Shown here piece by piece: positions 16,452 through 26,525 of a stretch of DNA of 58,978 nucleotides; position 1 is the first letter of the stretch; every line of letters begins with the position of its first letter. The stretch comes from Bacteroidota bacterium (GTDB lineage Bacteria; Bacteroidota; Bacteroidia; Chitinophagales; Chitinophagaceae), in NCBI GenBank assembly GCA_018266455.1, contig JAFEAJ010000038.1, positions 1 to 58,978 on the forward strand, read 5' to 3'. The position numbers and the translations under genes were made by a program. The notes beneath the pieces were generated by a model, which did not search any database, was not told the DNA's origin, and was given only the letters and a program-made list of their open reading frames with translations.

Positions 16452-17948
16452 TCATAGTAGTATTGCCCGGCCTATATTCTCAATGATATCCGAAGCGATC
16501 ATGCTTTGCTCTGAATAACAAGCTGCGGCGAGGTCGCCTGCAAGCCCATGAAAATATACACTTAGAATAGCAGCTTCAATGCCGGAATAATGTTGGGCAA
16601 GAAAAGCTGTTGCCATTCCGGTAAGCACATCGCCGCTACCGCCTTTTGCCATGCCGGCATTTCCCGTACTGTTGAAATAGCCCTGGCCATCTGGCGATGC
16701 AACAAAAGTGTGATGGCCTTTCAGTACAATGACCACCTGGTATTTTTCTGCATTCTCCCGAGCCGCGGCTATCCGTTCAAAATCATTCTCACATTTACCG
16801 AATAAGCGTTCGAACTCTTTAGGATGGGGGGTAAGGATAGAATATTTTGGAATGGCAGACAATAGTTTTTTATCTGAAGCAAGAATGTTCAATGCATCAG
16901 CATCAATAACCATCGGGTTTTTATAATCGTTCAAAATATTTTCAATCAGCAATTTTGTTCTGGCATCAGTACCAATACCTGGCCCAATGCCAAGCGCGTT
17001 GTATTTGGACAAGCCTTCTTTTACGTTTGTTAATTTTGCGCTTTCATCATCAGAAATAACCATTGCTTCAGGAATTGATGCTTGCATGATTTCGTAACCA
17101 CAGGCAGGAACATGGCAAGTGAGCAGCCCGCTGCCGCTTCGCAAACAGGCTTTTGCTGCCAGCATGGCTGCGCCTATTTTTCCAAAGCTGCCGGCTAACA
17201 GCAATGCATGACCGAAATTGCCTTTGTGTGCGAATTCGTTTCTTGGCCTGAAGATTTGCTGTATATATTTTTTGTCAACCAGTGCCGCTTCTGGCCGAAG
17301 GCCATCGAGATATCCGGGAAGGAGCCCTATATCGAGCACATGAACCTGACCAATGGATGCACCGTTTTCTGCCACTAAAAATGCCGGCTTATAGCATTGA
17401 AAGCTGAGTGTATGCCGGGCAGAAATAACGGTATTGCCTTTTGAGCTCCTGTCCACAAATAACCCGCTGGGAACATCAATGGCAATAACCGTGTTCCCCG
17501 AACGGTTGATATGCTCAACCAACTTCTCCGTAACTCCGCTAAGCGGGCGGTTTAGGCCCGAACCGAATAGTGCGTCGATCACAATATCATTTCCGGGAAT
17601 AGGATAAATGTTTTCTTCAGCCTGGATAAATTTTATTTGCGCTGTTGTTTGATGAAGCCTGGCCAGGTTAATCTGAAAATCATCAGTGCCTTTGTGGCCG
17701 AATTCGAGGATATAAACAGCAACAAAACATCCATGCTCAAGCAACATCCTGGCGATGGCAAGCCCGTCGCCGCCATTATTACCCTTGCCACAGAAAATGG
17801 TGAAAGAAGAATTGGCATAGCCATTAGACCTGATCCATTCCGAACAAACTTTTGCTGCACGCTCCATCAGGTCAATTGATGAAACCGGTTCATTGGCGAT
17901 GGTGTATTCATCCCAAGTGCGTATCTGTTCAGATGAAAGGATTTCCAT
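16452..17948 (-). CDS. nnr: Bifunctional NAD(P)H-hydrate epimerase / ADP-dependent dehydratase
   Basis: A 498-residue fusion that repairs damaged (hydrated) NADH and NADPH. The N-terminal YjeF_N epimerase domain (about 1-215) carries IFCGKGNNGGDGLAIARML and the SGLNRPLSG loop. The C-terminal carbohydrate-kinase-like dehydratase (about 225-498) has GSFGKIGAAMLAAKACLRSG, GIGPGIGTD, SILTPHPKEFERLFG and the family signature GGSGDVLTGMATAFLAQ. Both halves are complete. Length and domain order match the bacterial bifunctional enzyme. Confidence 0.95.
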   Translation of the reverse strand: MEILSSEQIRTWDEYTIANEPVSSIDLMERAAKVCSEWIRSNGYANSSFTIFCGKGNNGGDGLAIARMLLEHGCFVAVYILEFGHKGTDDFQINLARLHQTTAQIKFIQAEENIYPIPGNDIVIDALFGSGLNRPLSGVTEKLVEHINRSGNTVIAIDVPSGLFVDRSSKGNTVISARHTLSFQCYKPAFLVAENGASIGQVHVLDIGLLPGYLDGLRPEAALVDKKYIQQIFRPRNEFAHKGNFGHALLLAGSFGKIGAAMLAAKACLRSGSGLLTCHVPACGYEIMQASIPEAMVISDDESAKLTNVKEGLSKYNALGIGPGIGTDARTKLLIENILNDYKNPMVIDADALNILASDKKLLSAIPKYSILTPHPKEFERLFGKCENDFERIAAARENAEKYQVVIVLKGHHTFVASPDGQGYFNSTGNAGMAKGGSGDVLTGMATAFLAQHYSGIEAAILSVYFHGLAGDLAAACYSEQSMIASDIIENIGRAILL

Positions 17949-18085
17949 AACGGAATTTACTTATTATTCCTGCGAGAAAAAAATGCGAAGGCATTTTAGG
18001 GAGCCAGCTTATTATAGATTTATTGAAACCAGCTATTGTGCAATCCAGGTATTGAAGCATTTATCAATTTGAAAACCTTAAGCCG

Positions 18086-19306
18086 TTATTTTTTAAATTT
18101 GGGCTCCCCCCGCATACCGGACTGTTCATTGTCCAGTTCATCAAAGGTCTCATTGCCCTGGCGATAATCGCCAAAAAGGTTTGATAATTTTTTTGAAGCG
18201 TAAACTCTTGCGCAATCGTTATTGCTGAGGGCTATAATGGTTGCGTTTTCATTGAGCAGGCGCACAAACGCAGCACGGTTGCCATGCCACCAACCATTAT
18301 GATATACCAGTTTCTTGCCATTGGGTATCAGCAACATTCTCCATCCGAGGCCATAGTTTCTTTTGCCCGGTTTTTCAAAACTATAAGGCATATATGCACT
18401 GTCTAACACGGCTTGTGTGAATAAATTTCCGGAACGCAAGGCTTCATCCCATTTCAGCAGGTCTCTCGCGGTGCTGTATACGTTTTTATCGCCATAAACT
18501 GCATCCAGGTACTCCATAGGGTATTGCCTCCTGTTGGCTTTATACGACATGGTTGCTGTTGGCAATTTGGAAAGATCGAACACATAAGTATCTTTCATCT
18601 GCAATGGCTCAAAAAAAGTTTTTGAAAGGTATTGCGGGTAGGCTTCGCCTGATGCTTTTTCAATGATGAGGGCTAACAGAGCATAATTGGTATTGCAATA
18701 TTCAAAATGCCTACCGGGCTGTGCGCCGCGTACTTCATTTTTGTGGGTAATAATGTATTGCAACAAATCCCCATTGGTAAAAAAATCTTTTCTGTTCCAT
18801 CCGCGTGGCGTAGGCACATAATGCACATAGTTGTGCAAGCCGCTGCGCTGGCTCAGCAGCATTTTTATGGTTATGCCCTGATAAGGAAAGCCAGGCAGGT
18901 ATTTTGTAATATCTTCTTCTATGCTCAGTTTGCCATCTTCCCACAGTTTTAGCACGGCCATTGCAGTGAAGGTTTTTGATACAGAGGCAAGGTGCAAGGC
19001 CGTATGCTCATCAACAACCGGGCTGTTTTTGTTGCCTATGTATTTTGTGCCTGCATATCTTTCATACACTATTTCCCCATTTTTGGCAACAAGCACTTCT
19101 CCATTAAAATTTCTTTTCAAAAGAGAATCAAAAAAATGTGCTGCATAAATACTGTAATGATGGAATTCCTCAGGGCTAAGCGCTGGCTGTTCATGAGGTG
19201 CAGATGCAAGCGAATCAGGTTCTTGCTTTGACAGAGGTTGTGCTGTGGGCTGTCCACAAGCGGATAAAAAAGTTAATACCAATACGTAGCTGCAAATGGT
19301 TTTCAC
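18086..19306 (-). CDS. Serine hydrolase, beta-lactamase / class C PBP-like lipoprotein
   Basis: A 406-residue protein with a lipoprotein signal ending FLSACGQP (Cys17). The fold is that of class C beta-lactamases and DD-peptidases. The SxxK motif lies in HLASVSKTFTAM near residue 110, the YxN motif in FEYCNTNYALL near 205, and the third motif in LVYHNGWWHGN near 345. Such proteins act as esterases or peptidases on the periplasmic or surface side; a true beta-lactamase activity cannot be concluded. A TAnnTTTG-like element lies upstream. Confidence 0.88.
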   Translation of the reverse strand: MKTICSYVLVLTFLSACGQPTAQPLSKQEPDSLASAPHEQPALSPEEFHHYSIYAAHFFDSLLKRNFNGEVLVAKNGEIVYERYAGTKYIGNKNSPVVDEHTALHLASVSKTFTAMAVLKLWEDGKLSIEEDITKYLPGFPYQGITIKMLLSQRSGLHNYVHYVPTPRGWNRKDFFTNGDLLQYIITHKNEVRGAQPGRHFEYCNTNYALLALIIEKASGEAYPQYLSKTFFEPLQMKDTYVFDLSKLPTATMSYKANRRQYPMEYLDAVYGDKNVYSTARDLLKWDEALRSGNLFTQAVLDSAYMPYSFEKPGKRNYGLGWRMLLIPNGKKLVYHNGWWHGNRAAFVRLLNENATIIALSNNDCARVYASKKLSNLFGDYRQGNETFDELDNEQSGMRGEPKFKK

Positions 19307-19336
19307 GAGGAATTCTTTTTGTGTTTTGGGTATTTA

Positions 19337-19344
19337 CAAAAATA
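19337..19344 (-). promoter_or_regulatory. Possible -7 element for the serine hydrolase gene
   Basis: The minus strand reads TATTTTTG, which fits TAnnTTTG, 31 bases before the start codon. A CAAA (TTTG on the minus strand) begins at 19370, giving a 25-base spacer that is somewhat long. Confidence 0.3.
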
Positions 19345-19386
19345 CTGGATTAAATATTAAGAAAAGCGCCAAAATTATTTTTGTTT

Positions 19387-19415
19387 TTTGTTTTCGCGTT
19401 TTAGTAACAATTTTG
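19387..19415 (+). promoter_or_regulatory. Possible promoter for serA
   Basis: A TTTG at 19387-19390 is followed after a 17-base spacer by CAATTTTG at 19408-19415, one mismatch from TAnnTTTG. This matches the Bacteroidetes -33/-7 layout. It lies 47 bases before the serA start. Confidence 0.35.
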
Positions 19416-19461
19416 CACTTCTTTTGAATTACAACATTAACGCAAAAAAAGGCAGAAAATT

Positions 19462-20700
19462 ATGACTGACAAGAAAGCAACAAGCTACCCTAAGGAAAAT
19501 ATCAATATTCTTTTTTTAGAAAATATCAGTGACAAGGCTGTGGCTTTTTTTAAGAATGCCGGCTATACCTCAGTCCGCAAAATGAGCGGGGCGCTTTCTG
19601 AAGAACAACTGATCAAGGAAATAAAAGATGTTCACTTGTTGGGAATCCGATCCAAAACAAAAATGACTGCAAAAGTATTGGAATCAGCAAAAAAGCTCCA
19701 GGCCATTGGCTGCTTTTGTATTGGCGTTAACCAGGTAGACCTGAAAAGCGCAACCAATTACGGAGTAGCCGTTTTTAATGCGCCTTATTCTAATACGCGG
19801 TCAGTTGCCGAATTGGTAATCGCTGCCTCGATCATGCTCATCCGTAAGATCATAGATAAAAATAATGCTGCCCACAGAGGTATTTGGATGAAAGATTCTA
19901 AAGGCAGCTACGAGCTCAGGGGCAAAACCCTTGGCATTATTGGGTATGGTAACATTGGCACGCAGGTGAGCGTGCTGGCCGAATCGCTGGGCATGAAAGT
20001 TATCTTTTACGATATTGTCACCAAGTTGCCACTGGGCAATGCAGTGGCTAAAAAATCTCTGAAAGAGCTGGTAAGCCAAAGCGATATTGTTACGCTACAT
20101 GTACCAGAAACTGCGCAGACAAAAAAAATGATCACAAAATCTTTGCTGAAACAATTCAAAAAAGGGTCCATTCTATTAAATTATGCCAGGGGCGAAGTAG
20201 TTGACCTGAATGCATTAAGCGAAGCAATAAAAGAAGAGTATATTTCCGGAGCGGCAATCGATGTTTATCCCTGGGAGCCTGAAAAGAATGGAGAAAGTTT
20301 TGAAACACCCATGCAGGCATTGCCTAATGTGCTGCTTACGCCACATATAGGCGGCTCCACTGAAGAGGCGCAACAGAACATTGGGGAAGATGTGAGCAAT
20401 AAACTGTTCCAGTTCCTTGAAAATGGCATTACCATCGGCTCTCATTCTGTGCCGCCGATTAGTTTGCCCCCGCAGGAAGGAACGCATCGGATATTGCATA
20501 TTCATAAAAATGTCCCAGGTGTACTTTCGGAGATAAATACACAGCTTTCAAATAACAATATCAACATATTAGGCCAATATCTTAAAACAAATGATGAGAT
20601 AGGCTACGTAGTGCTTGATGTTGACAAAAGGTTGTCATCGCAAGCAATTCAATTGCTTAAGAATGTGAAATACACAATTAAAGCAAGGTTACTTTATTAA
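19462..20700 (+). CDS. serA: D-3-phosphoglycerate dehydrogenase
   Basis: A 412-residue enzyme that oxidises 3-phosphoglycerate to 3-phosphohydroxypyruvate, the first step of serine synthesis. The nucleotide-binding motif GIIGYGNIGTQ is at about 158-168. The catalytic Arg lies in NYARGEVVDL, the Glu in the following segment, and the His in TPHIGGSTEEAQ. A C-terminal ACT domain (about 340-412, HIHKNVPGVLSEINTQLSNN) suggests feedback control by serine, as in the E. coli type. Full length for that type. Confidence 0.94.
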   Translation: MTDKKATSYPKENINILFLENISDKAVAFFKNAGYTSVRKMSGALSEEQLIKEIKDVHLLGIRSKTKMTAKVLESAKKLQAIGCFCIGVNQVDLKSATNYGVAVFNAPYSNTRSVAELVIAASIMLIRKIIDKNNAAHRGIWMKDSKGSYELRGKTLGIIGYGNIGTQVSVLAESLGMKVIFYDIVTKLPLGNAVAKKSLKELVSQSDIVTLHVPETAQTKKMITKSLLKQFKKGSILLNYARGEVVDLNALSEAIKEEYISGAAIDVYPWEPEKNGESFETPMQALPNVLLTPHIGGSTEEAQQNIGEDVSNKLFQFLENGITIGSHSVPPISLPPQEGTHRILHIHKNVPGVLSEINTQLSNNNINILGQYLKTNDEIGYVVLDVDKRLSSQAIQLLKNVKYTIKARLLY

Positions 20701-20704
20701 AAAC

Positions 20705-21256
20705 TCAAAGCACAAGCTGGCTGTTATTGTTAGTCAATTCGCTTTTGCTATAGCCGTTCAGAATTATTTTCGCCCTTGAGCGGAATGCTGCGGTTTCCAC
20801 GCTCCAGCGCTCTTCTATGATCAGTCTAAGCTCAGGAGCAATATCAGGATATTGTTTAGATAGCTTATATAAAATAGTAATTGAGAATGCTTTAATGGCA
20901 ACCGGTATCGTATTTGACTGTATATGGTCAAAACAAATAGTCATCAATTTACCATGATAGCGCTTTGGTATTTCGATGTCTTGTAACAGCCGCAACGTGT
21001 TGCGAGCCACCGCAGGGTGAAGCCCTTTTTTGTTGAGCTTATTCATTAGATGGCTAAAAAAAGGCCTAATTAGTTGTGGTTGGTTGATAGCGGAGTAGCT
21101 CATTGGCCAAGCTGCCCTTTGAGTTATCCTATATTCTCCCTTTAAAAAAAGGCGCATCAGTTCTGCAAAACGCTTAGGATCGCTGCCGATATATCGAACA
21201 ATCTTGCTGCATTGCTTTTTTGAATGCTCGACCAGTAAAGCTCTTTTTATATCCAT
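20705..21256 (-). CDS. Hypothetical helical (HEAT-like) protein
   Basis: A 183-residue soluble, probably all-helical protein with repeated amphipathic helices (RITQRAAWPMSYSAI, RNTLRLLQDIEIP, IKAFSITILYKLSKQYP). These are reminiscent of HEAT/ARM-type repeats but not conclusive. There is no signal peptide. It converges on serA, with only 4 bases between the stops, and lies 24 bases downstream of the next minus-strand gene, so those two are probably cotranscribed. Function unknown. Confidence 0.65.
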   Translation of the reverse strand: MDIKRALLVEHSKKQCSKIVRYIGSDPKRFAELMRLFLKGEYRITQRAAWPMSYSAINQPQLIRPFFSHLMNKLNKKGLHPAVARNTLRLLQDIEIPKRYHGKLMTICFDHIQSNTIPVAIKAFSITILYKLSKQYPDIAPELRLIIEERWSVETAAFRSRAKIILNGYSKSELTNNNSQLVL

Positions 21257-21280
21257 TTGATAATTAAAGTCATGGAATAA

Positions 21281-21691
21281 TTATTTAAATAAATATTTTG
21301 TGCCGGGGCGAAAGTGCCACAACAGGCATGCGATGCCTATAACCGCAACCATTATAACAATAGCTCTTAGCGTTCTGCCAGTATGCTTTTTTTTCAGGTA
21401 GCTTCGGCCTGCATCCAGTATGGTGCACAGGGCATTGTTTTTCTGGTCATCTTCGGAAATCCCTGCCATGCCGAGCTGCAGGTGGGCATTGTCTTTTGAA
21501 ACAATATATTTCTTGTCGCAAAGATCGGTAATGGCATCTTTCAGTAACTGAAGCGAGCCGATGGACGAGGAGTCATTGCTCCAGTAATTCATTACATAAT
21601 GGTAGATATGTACTTCATCAAAATTCTTGGTACTTAAAAACCTGAGGAAATCAATCTGGAAATTTTTAGCCTGTTTTGCCTTCGAAGCCAT
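21281..21691 (-). CDS. Hypothetical protein with C-terminal membrane anchor
   Basis: The frame is open further upstream, but that part overlaps the next gene, so MASKAKQAKNFQ at 21691 is taken as the start (136 residues). The first 100 residues look like a winged-helix-type soluble domain (FDEVHIYHYVMNYWS, LKDAITDLCDKKYI). The C-terminus has one transmembrane helix (TLRAIVIMVAVIGIACLLWHF). A C-terminally anchored DNA- or protein-binding domain is a guess. No named family was recognised. Confidence 0.6.
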   Translation of the reverse strand: MASKAKQAKNFQIDFLRFLSTKNFDEVHIYHYVMNYWSNDSSSIGSLQLLKDAITDLCDKKYIVSKDNAHLQLGMAGISEDDQKNNALCTILDAGRSYLKKKHTGRTLRAIVIMVAVIGIACLLWHFRPGTKYLFK

Positions 21692-21752
21692 GGTTTCAGT
21701 TTTGTGGACAAGCCGGTTTGCGTGCACAAAACTAAAAAAACACAGGCGTTGT

Positions 21753-21956
21753 TCAAAATGGGCTATCGCCAATTTCTGTTGCGAAAATTTCAGGGAATGG
21801 CTTTGCGCTCACCTGATCAACTTTGACAAAGCGGTTTTCTCCATCATAGTAAAGCACCAGTTCATCATTGATCTCCGGGAGTTTTTTTGTGCGGAAGGAA
21901 AGTATTTTATTTTCATCTTTGGTTTTCAGGATAACCTTGCAATAGGTGTTATTCAT
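21753..21956 (-). CDS. Small hypothetical protein
   Basis: MNNTYCKVILKTKDENKILS at 21956 gives a 67-residue soluble protein with alternating beta-like stretches and the ending EIFATEIGDSPF. A longer reading from 21989 is possible. No family was recognised. It lies just upstream of the membrane-anchored gene on the same strand, with 61 bases between them. Confidence 0.55.
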   Translation of the reverse strand: MNNTYCKVILKTKDENKILSFRTKKLPEINDELVLYYDGENRFVKVDQVSAKPFPEIFATEIGDSPF

Positions 21957-22320
21957 GATTGATATCGGAATTAAAATTTGATTTCGCAATCAAACAAAAC
22001 GGACACTTTAACGAAAGCAACAAATGCTTATTGCCTTATAACCGTTATTAACAGCTTTCGAGAATCTATTATTCTTATAATTAATATTATGTTAAATAGT
22101 ATTGCCTTTTTCTCCTTTCAAATGCGGTTCTCTTTGCAATCAAAAATGATGGGCCAATTTGGGTAGGCTGTGTTGAGAAAACGATCTATAAAAACAATGG
22201 GCCGAAAAGGCTTTAGCCATGTTTGTGATCCTTTATGTTTTTTGAAAACAAGCAACCATTTACTAAGCTGTATACGTAAATACCAATATAATCTGATTGT
22301 GTCAGAGAGAATGTCCGCAT

Positions 22321-22353
22321 AACCCTGCCAATTCATTGGCGGGGTTTCTTTTT
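22321..22353 (+). terminator. Intrinsic terminator, plus strand
   Basis: An 11-bp stem (AACCCTGCCAA / TTGGCGGGGTT, one T-G wobble) with a TTCA loop is followed by TCTTTTT. No plus-strand gene lies directly upstream, which raises the possibility of an unannotated transcript. Confidence 0.5.
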
Positions 22354-22380
22354 GCACAATAATGCATATAAAAGCAATTA

Positions 22381-22410
22381 AAAAGCCCGGCTTAATCAAC
22401 CGGGCCTTTT
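22381..22410 (-). terminator. Intrinsic terminator after the TPR gene
   Basis: The stem is AAAAGCCCGG / CCGGGCCTTTT with one bulged base and a 9-base loop. On the minus strand it ends in a T run 19 bases past the stop of the TPR protein gene. Confidence 0.6.
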
Positions 22411-22428
22411 GGTGCTGCTAAATTCTGA

Positions 22429-23742
22429 TTAGTCGTGCAGCTTATCAACATCGTTGAATTTTTTAGTATACTCACTGGCCTTATCCTTATTGCTCTTCTG
22501 TTCATAAATGGTAATCGTCAGGTCGTATGCGTCCTTAAGCGCTCTTTTTTCTTCCTGTTTCAATTTCCCCTGCGGACCAAGGATCTGGTCTACTTTTTCC
22601 AGGTAAGGCAATGCTTCATCAAATTTTTTACCTGCTGAAACCCGTATATCAGCTCTTTTCTTCACATCTGCAGGTGTTTTGCCTTTTATGTCTTTGGTGG
22701 TTTCTTTAAGCTCCACAGCTTCATTGTAGGCCATTTGACCAAGCAGCAAATAAGCTTGTGCATAATCAGGTTTTATCTGCAGGGCTTTATTTAATGCTTC
22801 TTTTGATTTTGTGATCAGCGCCTCAGAGTTTGCAGGCCTTTTGCCAGAACTGGTGTCGATTGCAGCATTATAAAGTTCTACCCCGTAATTATAAACAAAC
22901 ACATAACTGTTAGGCATTTCGCTGATCACATGTTCGTATTCAGCAAAGAGGGAGTCTTTATTGCCGCTTTTCCTGTAGCGGTCAATTTCATTATCATAAA
23001 TGCCTAATTCTATCTCAGCCCAGGATTTGTCGCTGGGGTAAACTTCTTTTCCAAGTTTGAGGTATTTGACTGCATTGGTTTCATCGTTCTTATCTGCAGA
23101 ATAATAGTTCACGAGCCACTTATAAATGTCTTCATATTTTGCTTCATGCAATTTCAAATCGGCAAGCTTTGAATAGAAATCGGCAGCCTGGTCCCTATCC
23201 TTCGCTTTTTCAGCCGAAATGCCTGCATATAAAGTAGTGAGTGTATCAAATGACTGGGTAATCCAACCCTTCTTGAACATAAACTCCCTGGCATTGAGTG
23301 CGCCTTTAAAATTAGCCAGTGCTGCGGCATATTTGCCGGTATTGTAGCTGCTTGCTCCTTCCTGGAAATAACCAGCATAAATTACGTTGATAGGGGCATA
23401 ATTGTCGAGTTTCAACAATAGGTCTTGCTTGTCTTTGTCCTTACTATTGGCAGCCTCTTCCTTTTCCAGGTAAGTTTTGAGCGCATCGAAAGATTGGCCA
23501 TAAGCATCCGGGACTTGTGCATTGATGGCAGTATCAGCAGCAATAGCTCCATAAATTTTGCATTTATAGTACCACGCTTCACTGGTTTTTTGGCCTTTCT
23601 CAGTAGCGAGCAGTTTGTCAATTTCAGATTTGGCATCCATCAATTTTTTTGACTTCAGGTAATCTTTTGCTTTATCCAGGTTTTGTGCCGAAAGACCTGA
23701 TGCGGCAATGGCAAACAATATGGCCAGGAGAGTCGATTTCAT
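22429..23742 (-). CDS. Secreted tetratricopeptide-repeat protein
   Basis: A 437-residue protein with a signal peptide (LLAILFAIAASGLSAQ) and TPR-like helices throughout. Among them are NLDKAKDYLKSKKLMDAK at the N-terminus, YNTGKYAAALANFKGAL near residue 135, and the canonical ALNKALQIKPDYAQAYLLLG near 335. The C-terminus is Lys/Asp-rich and helical. It is probably a periplasmic scaffold. Similar proteins are common next to gyrA in this group, but the interaction partner is unknown. Confidence 0.85.
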   Translation of the reverse strand: MKSTLLAILFAIAASGLSAQNLDKAKDYLKSKKLMDAKSEIDKLLATEKGQKTSEAWYYKCKIYGAIAADTAINAQVPDAYGQSFDALKTYLEKEEAANSKDKDKQDLLLKLDNYAPINVIYAGYFQEGASSYNTGKYAAALANFKGALNAREFMFKKGWITQSFDTLTTLYAGISAEKAKDRDQAADFYSKLADLKLHEAKYEDIYKWLVNYYSADKNDETNAVKYLKLGKEVYPSDKSWAEIELGIYDNEIDRYRKSGNKDSLFAEYEHVISEMPNSYVFVYNYGVELYNAAIDTSSGKRPANSEALITKSKEALNKALQIKPDYAQAYLLLGQMAYNEAVELKETTKDIKGKTPADVKKRADIRVSAGKKFDEALPYLEKVDQILGPQGKLKQEEKRALKDAYDLTITIYEQKSNKDKASEYTKKFNDVDKLHD

Positions 23743-23805
23743 GATGTAAATTTTGTTGAAAATAAAAAGTTCAAATTATTGTTACTGCGAATATCCAAAA
23801 TTATT

Positions 23806-26388
23806 TTATTCGGCAGGTTGGGAATTATTATTTTCTATGTTGCCATTTTCTTCTTCATGTGCTCCAGTTCCCGTGGTTTCGTTAGCCGGGTTGTCCCCAT
23901 TGCCCACATGCTCATCCAGTTTGGTGATAGCAGCTATTTCATCACTTTCATCAAGCCTGATAAGCTTAACCCCTTGCGTTGCGCGGCCTTGTTCGCTGAT
24001 GCCGCTCACGGGCATGCGTATGGTAATGCCGCTTTTGCAGGTGATCATCAGGTCTTCGCTTTCTGTCACATCAAGTATCCCCACTAATTTTCCTGTTTTG
24101 CCTGTGACATTAATGGTTTTCACCCCCTTCCCGCCACGGTTGGTGACACGGTATTCTTCTATCTGTGTTCTTTTTCCAAAACCTTTTTCGCTTACTACCA
24201 AAACTGTCCTTGATCTGTCTTCTTTATTTACACAAACCATCCCGATAACCCCATCATCATCATTATCCACTTCGATACCGGACACCCCTATTGCCCCTCT
24301 TCCGGTAGGGCGTACTTTTTCTTCCTCGAACCTGATAGACCTTCCGCTTTTTACAGCCATCATGATTTCCGAGTTCCCGTCTGTTAGCTTTGCTTCAATG
24401 AGGTGGTCTCCTTCCAGGATAGTAACTGCATTTACGCCGGTTTGCCTTGGCCTGCTGAAATCTTCGAGAGATGTTTTTTTGATTATGCCCTGTTTGGTGC
24501 AGAGCACAATATGGTGCGATTTCACGAAATCTTCATCCTTAAGGTCTTTCACATCAATAATAGCCCTTATCTTATCATCAGGAGCAATCTGGATCAGGTT
24601 CTGTACAGCTCTCCCCCTGCTGGTTTTATCGCCTTCGGGAATTTCATAAATATTCAACCAGTAGCACCTCCCTTTTTCAGTAAAGAAAAGCATGGTATGA
24701 TGAGTAGAGGCAACAAACAGGTGCTCGATATAATCTTCCTCCCTTGCCCTGCCGCCCATTGCGCCACGTCCTCCCCTTCTTTGCTGGCGGTATTCTGTAG
24801 CAGAAGTTCTTTTGATATAGCCAAGATGGGAAATGGTGATGACCACATCTTCTTCTTTGATAAGGTCCTTGATGCGCACTTCATTATCCAGATAAGTGAT
24901 CTCAGTTTTCCTTGCATCACCGAATTTCTCCTTTACTTCGAGCAGCTCGTTGCGGATTACTTCAAACCTTTTCCCCTCGTCGGCCAACAGGTCTTTTAAG
25001 TGGGCAATCAGTTTCATCAGGTCGTCGTATTCTTCTTTGATCTTGTTCCGCTCCATTCCGGTCAGCCGCTGCAGGCGCAACTCCAGTATGGCTTTTGCCT
25101 GGGCCTCATCGAGGCCCCATCCAGCGCTTACCAGTGCATCTTTGGCAATTTCGGGTGTGGCAGATGCTCGTATCAATGCGATCACTTCATCAAGGTGGTC
25201 AAGCGCAATAAGGTAGCCCTGGAGGATGTGCGCTTTTTTCTCTGCTTCTTTCAGGTCAAACTGAGTTCGGCGCACCACCACTTCATGCCGGAACTCGATG
25301 AACTCGCTGATCATGTCGCGAATGCTCAGTGTCCTGGGCCTTCCTTTTACTATGGCAACATTATTGATGCCATAAGAAGTTTGCAGTTCGGTGTGCTTGT
25401 ATAACTGGTTAATGACTACGTTGGCAATAGCATCGCGCTTGAGGTCGATAACAATGCGCGTGCCTTCTTTTTCAGTAGATTCATTGTTGACATGTGCAAT
25501 GCCCTCTATAATTTTTTCGTTTACAAGCTGCCCAATTTTTTCTGCCAGCAGGTCACGGCTGACCTGGTAAGGCACTTCGGTGATAATGACCTGTTCGCGA
25601 CCGCTCGCTTTGGTATCAACATGCAGCTTGCCACGGAGCACTACCCTTCCCCTTCCAAAATGCATGGCTGCTTTTACGCCCTCCATACCATAGATAATGC
25701 CCCCGGTAGGGAAATCGGGTGCCTTTATGTGCTGCATCATCTCATCGGCAGTGATTGCAGGATTATCGATATAGGCAATGCAGCCATCAATCACTTCCGA
25801 AAGGTTATGGGGCAGGATGTTAGTGGCCATGCCTACCGCAATGCCGCTGGAGCCATTAACAATAAGCTGTGGCACACGCGCAGGCAGCACTACCGGTTCC
25901 TCAAGCGTGTCATCAAAATTCAATTGGAAATCGACGGTTTCTTTTTCAATGTCCTGCATCATATAATCTGAAATGCGATGCAGCCTGGCTTCAGTGTAAC
26001 GCATTGCTGCAGGGCCGTCACCGTCCTGTGTGCCAAAATTGCCCTGTTTATCAATCAGCGGATAGCGCATGTTCCATTCCTGCCCCATCCTCACCAGGGC
26101 ATCATAAACCGAGCTGTCGCCGTGCGGGTGATATTTCCCCAATACTTCACCAACAATACGCGCACATTTTTTTGTGGGCTTATTATAAATAATGCCCATG
26201 TCGTTCATTGCAAACAAAATGCGGCGGTGAACGGGCTTCAGCCCATCGCGCACATCGGGCAATGCCCGCCCAACGATTACCGACATAGAATAATCTATGT
26301 AGGCCGTTTTCATTTGCTCTTCAATATTGACCGGTATTATTCTGTCGTTATCTTGTGTCTCCTGGGGAGTGGGGCTGTTCTCTTCCAT
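23806..26388 (-). CDS. gyrA: DNA gyrase subunit A
   Basis: An 860-residue subunit of type II topoisomerase that cuts and rejoins DNA. The start is [12 protein letters not shown] at 26388, since the in-frame ATG 6 codons upstream adds a non-conserved lead. The catalytic tyrosine is Tyr131 in [10 protein letters not shown]. The quinolone region [14 protein letters not shown] keeps Ser92 and Asp96 (E. coli Ser83 and Asp87), the sensitive-type residues. The GyrA box QRRGGRG is present, which separates it from ParC. The C-terminal beta-pinwheel follows, and an acidic tail ends the protein. gyrB is not in the window. Confidence 0.97.
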   Translation of the reverse strand: MEENSPTPQETQDNDRIIPVNIEEQMKTAYIDYSMSVIVGRALPDVRDGLKPVHRRILFAMNDMGIIYNKPTKKCARIVGEVLGKYHPHGDSSVYDALVRMGQEWNMRYPLIDKQGNFGTQDGDGPAAMRYTEARLHRISDYMMQDIEKETVDFQLNFDDTLEEPVVLPARVPQLIVNGSSGIAVGMATNILPHNLSEVIDGCIAYIDNPAITADEMMQHIKAPDFPTGGIIYGMEGVKAAMHFGRGRVVLRGKLHVDTKASGREQVIITEVPYQVSRDLLAEKIGQLVNEKIIEGIAHVNNESTEKEGTRIVIDLKRDAIANVVINQLYKHTELQTSYGINNVAIVKGRPRTLSIRDMISEFIEFRHEVVVRRTQFDLKEAEKKAHILQGYLIALDHLDEVIALIRASATPEIAKDALVSAGWGLDEAQAKAILELRLQRLTGMERNKIKEEYDDLMKLIAHLKDLLADEGKRFEVIRNELLEVKEKFGDARKTEITYLDNEVRIKDLIKEEDVVITISHLGYIKRTSATEYRQQRRGGRGAMGGRAREEDYIEHLFVASTHHTMLFFTEKGRCYWLNIYEIPEGDKTSRGRAVQNLIQIAPDDKIRAIIDVKDLKDEDFVKSHHIVLCTKQGIIKKTSLEDFSRPRQTGVNAVTILEGDHLIEAKLTDGNSEIMMAVKSGRSIRFEEEKVRPTGRGAIGVSGIEVDNDDDGVIGMVCVNKEDRSRTVLVVSEKGFGKRTQIEEYRVTNRGGKGVKTINVTGKTGKLVGILDVTESEDLMITCKSGITIRMPVSGISEQGRATQGVKLIRLDESDEIAAITKLDEHVGNGDNPANETTGTGAHEEENGNIENNNSQPAE

Positions 26389-26439
26389 AGTGAATTTTAG
26401 ATGCAAAAATCAATCCTGTCGGTAGTTAAAACAAGGGGG

Positions 26440-26447
26440 CAAAGCTA
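26440..26447 (-). promoter_or_regulatory. Possible -7 element for gyrA
   Basis: The minus strand reads TAGCTTTG, an exact fit to TAnnTTTG, 52 bases before the gyrA start. The -33 region has only GGTTTT at about the right distance. Confidence 0.4.
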
Positions 26448-26525
26448 TTGTTTTTAAGCCTGAAAACCTGAATGGGGCGTCTTTTTTTATCACCATTTCT
26501 TGTGGATAAAACAGCATGATTTTCT

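Larger units (their letters stand above)
21957..22428. other. 472-base intergenic region without a convincing gene
   Basis: It contains two hairpins, at 22321-22353 and 22381-22410. The 93-codon minus-strand reading frame across it runs through both and has no protein-like composition. A noncoding RNA on the plus strand ending at the first hairpin is possible. Confidence 0.5.

Noticed and set aside
22118..22399. Minus-strand open frame of 93 codons in the gap between 21956 and 22429
   Set aside because: It spans both hairpins in the gap and has no family resemblance; the hairpins indicate noncoding sequence.
23753..24649. Plus-strand open frame of 298 codons opposite gyrA and the gap upstream of it
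   Set aside because: It is Ser/Pro/Thr-rich and lies on the opposite strand of gyrA, whose frame is fully conserved.
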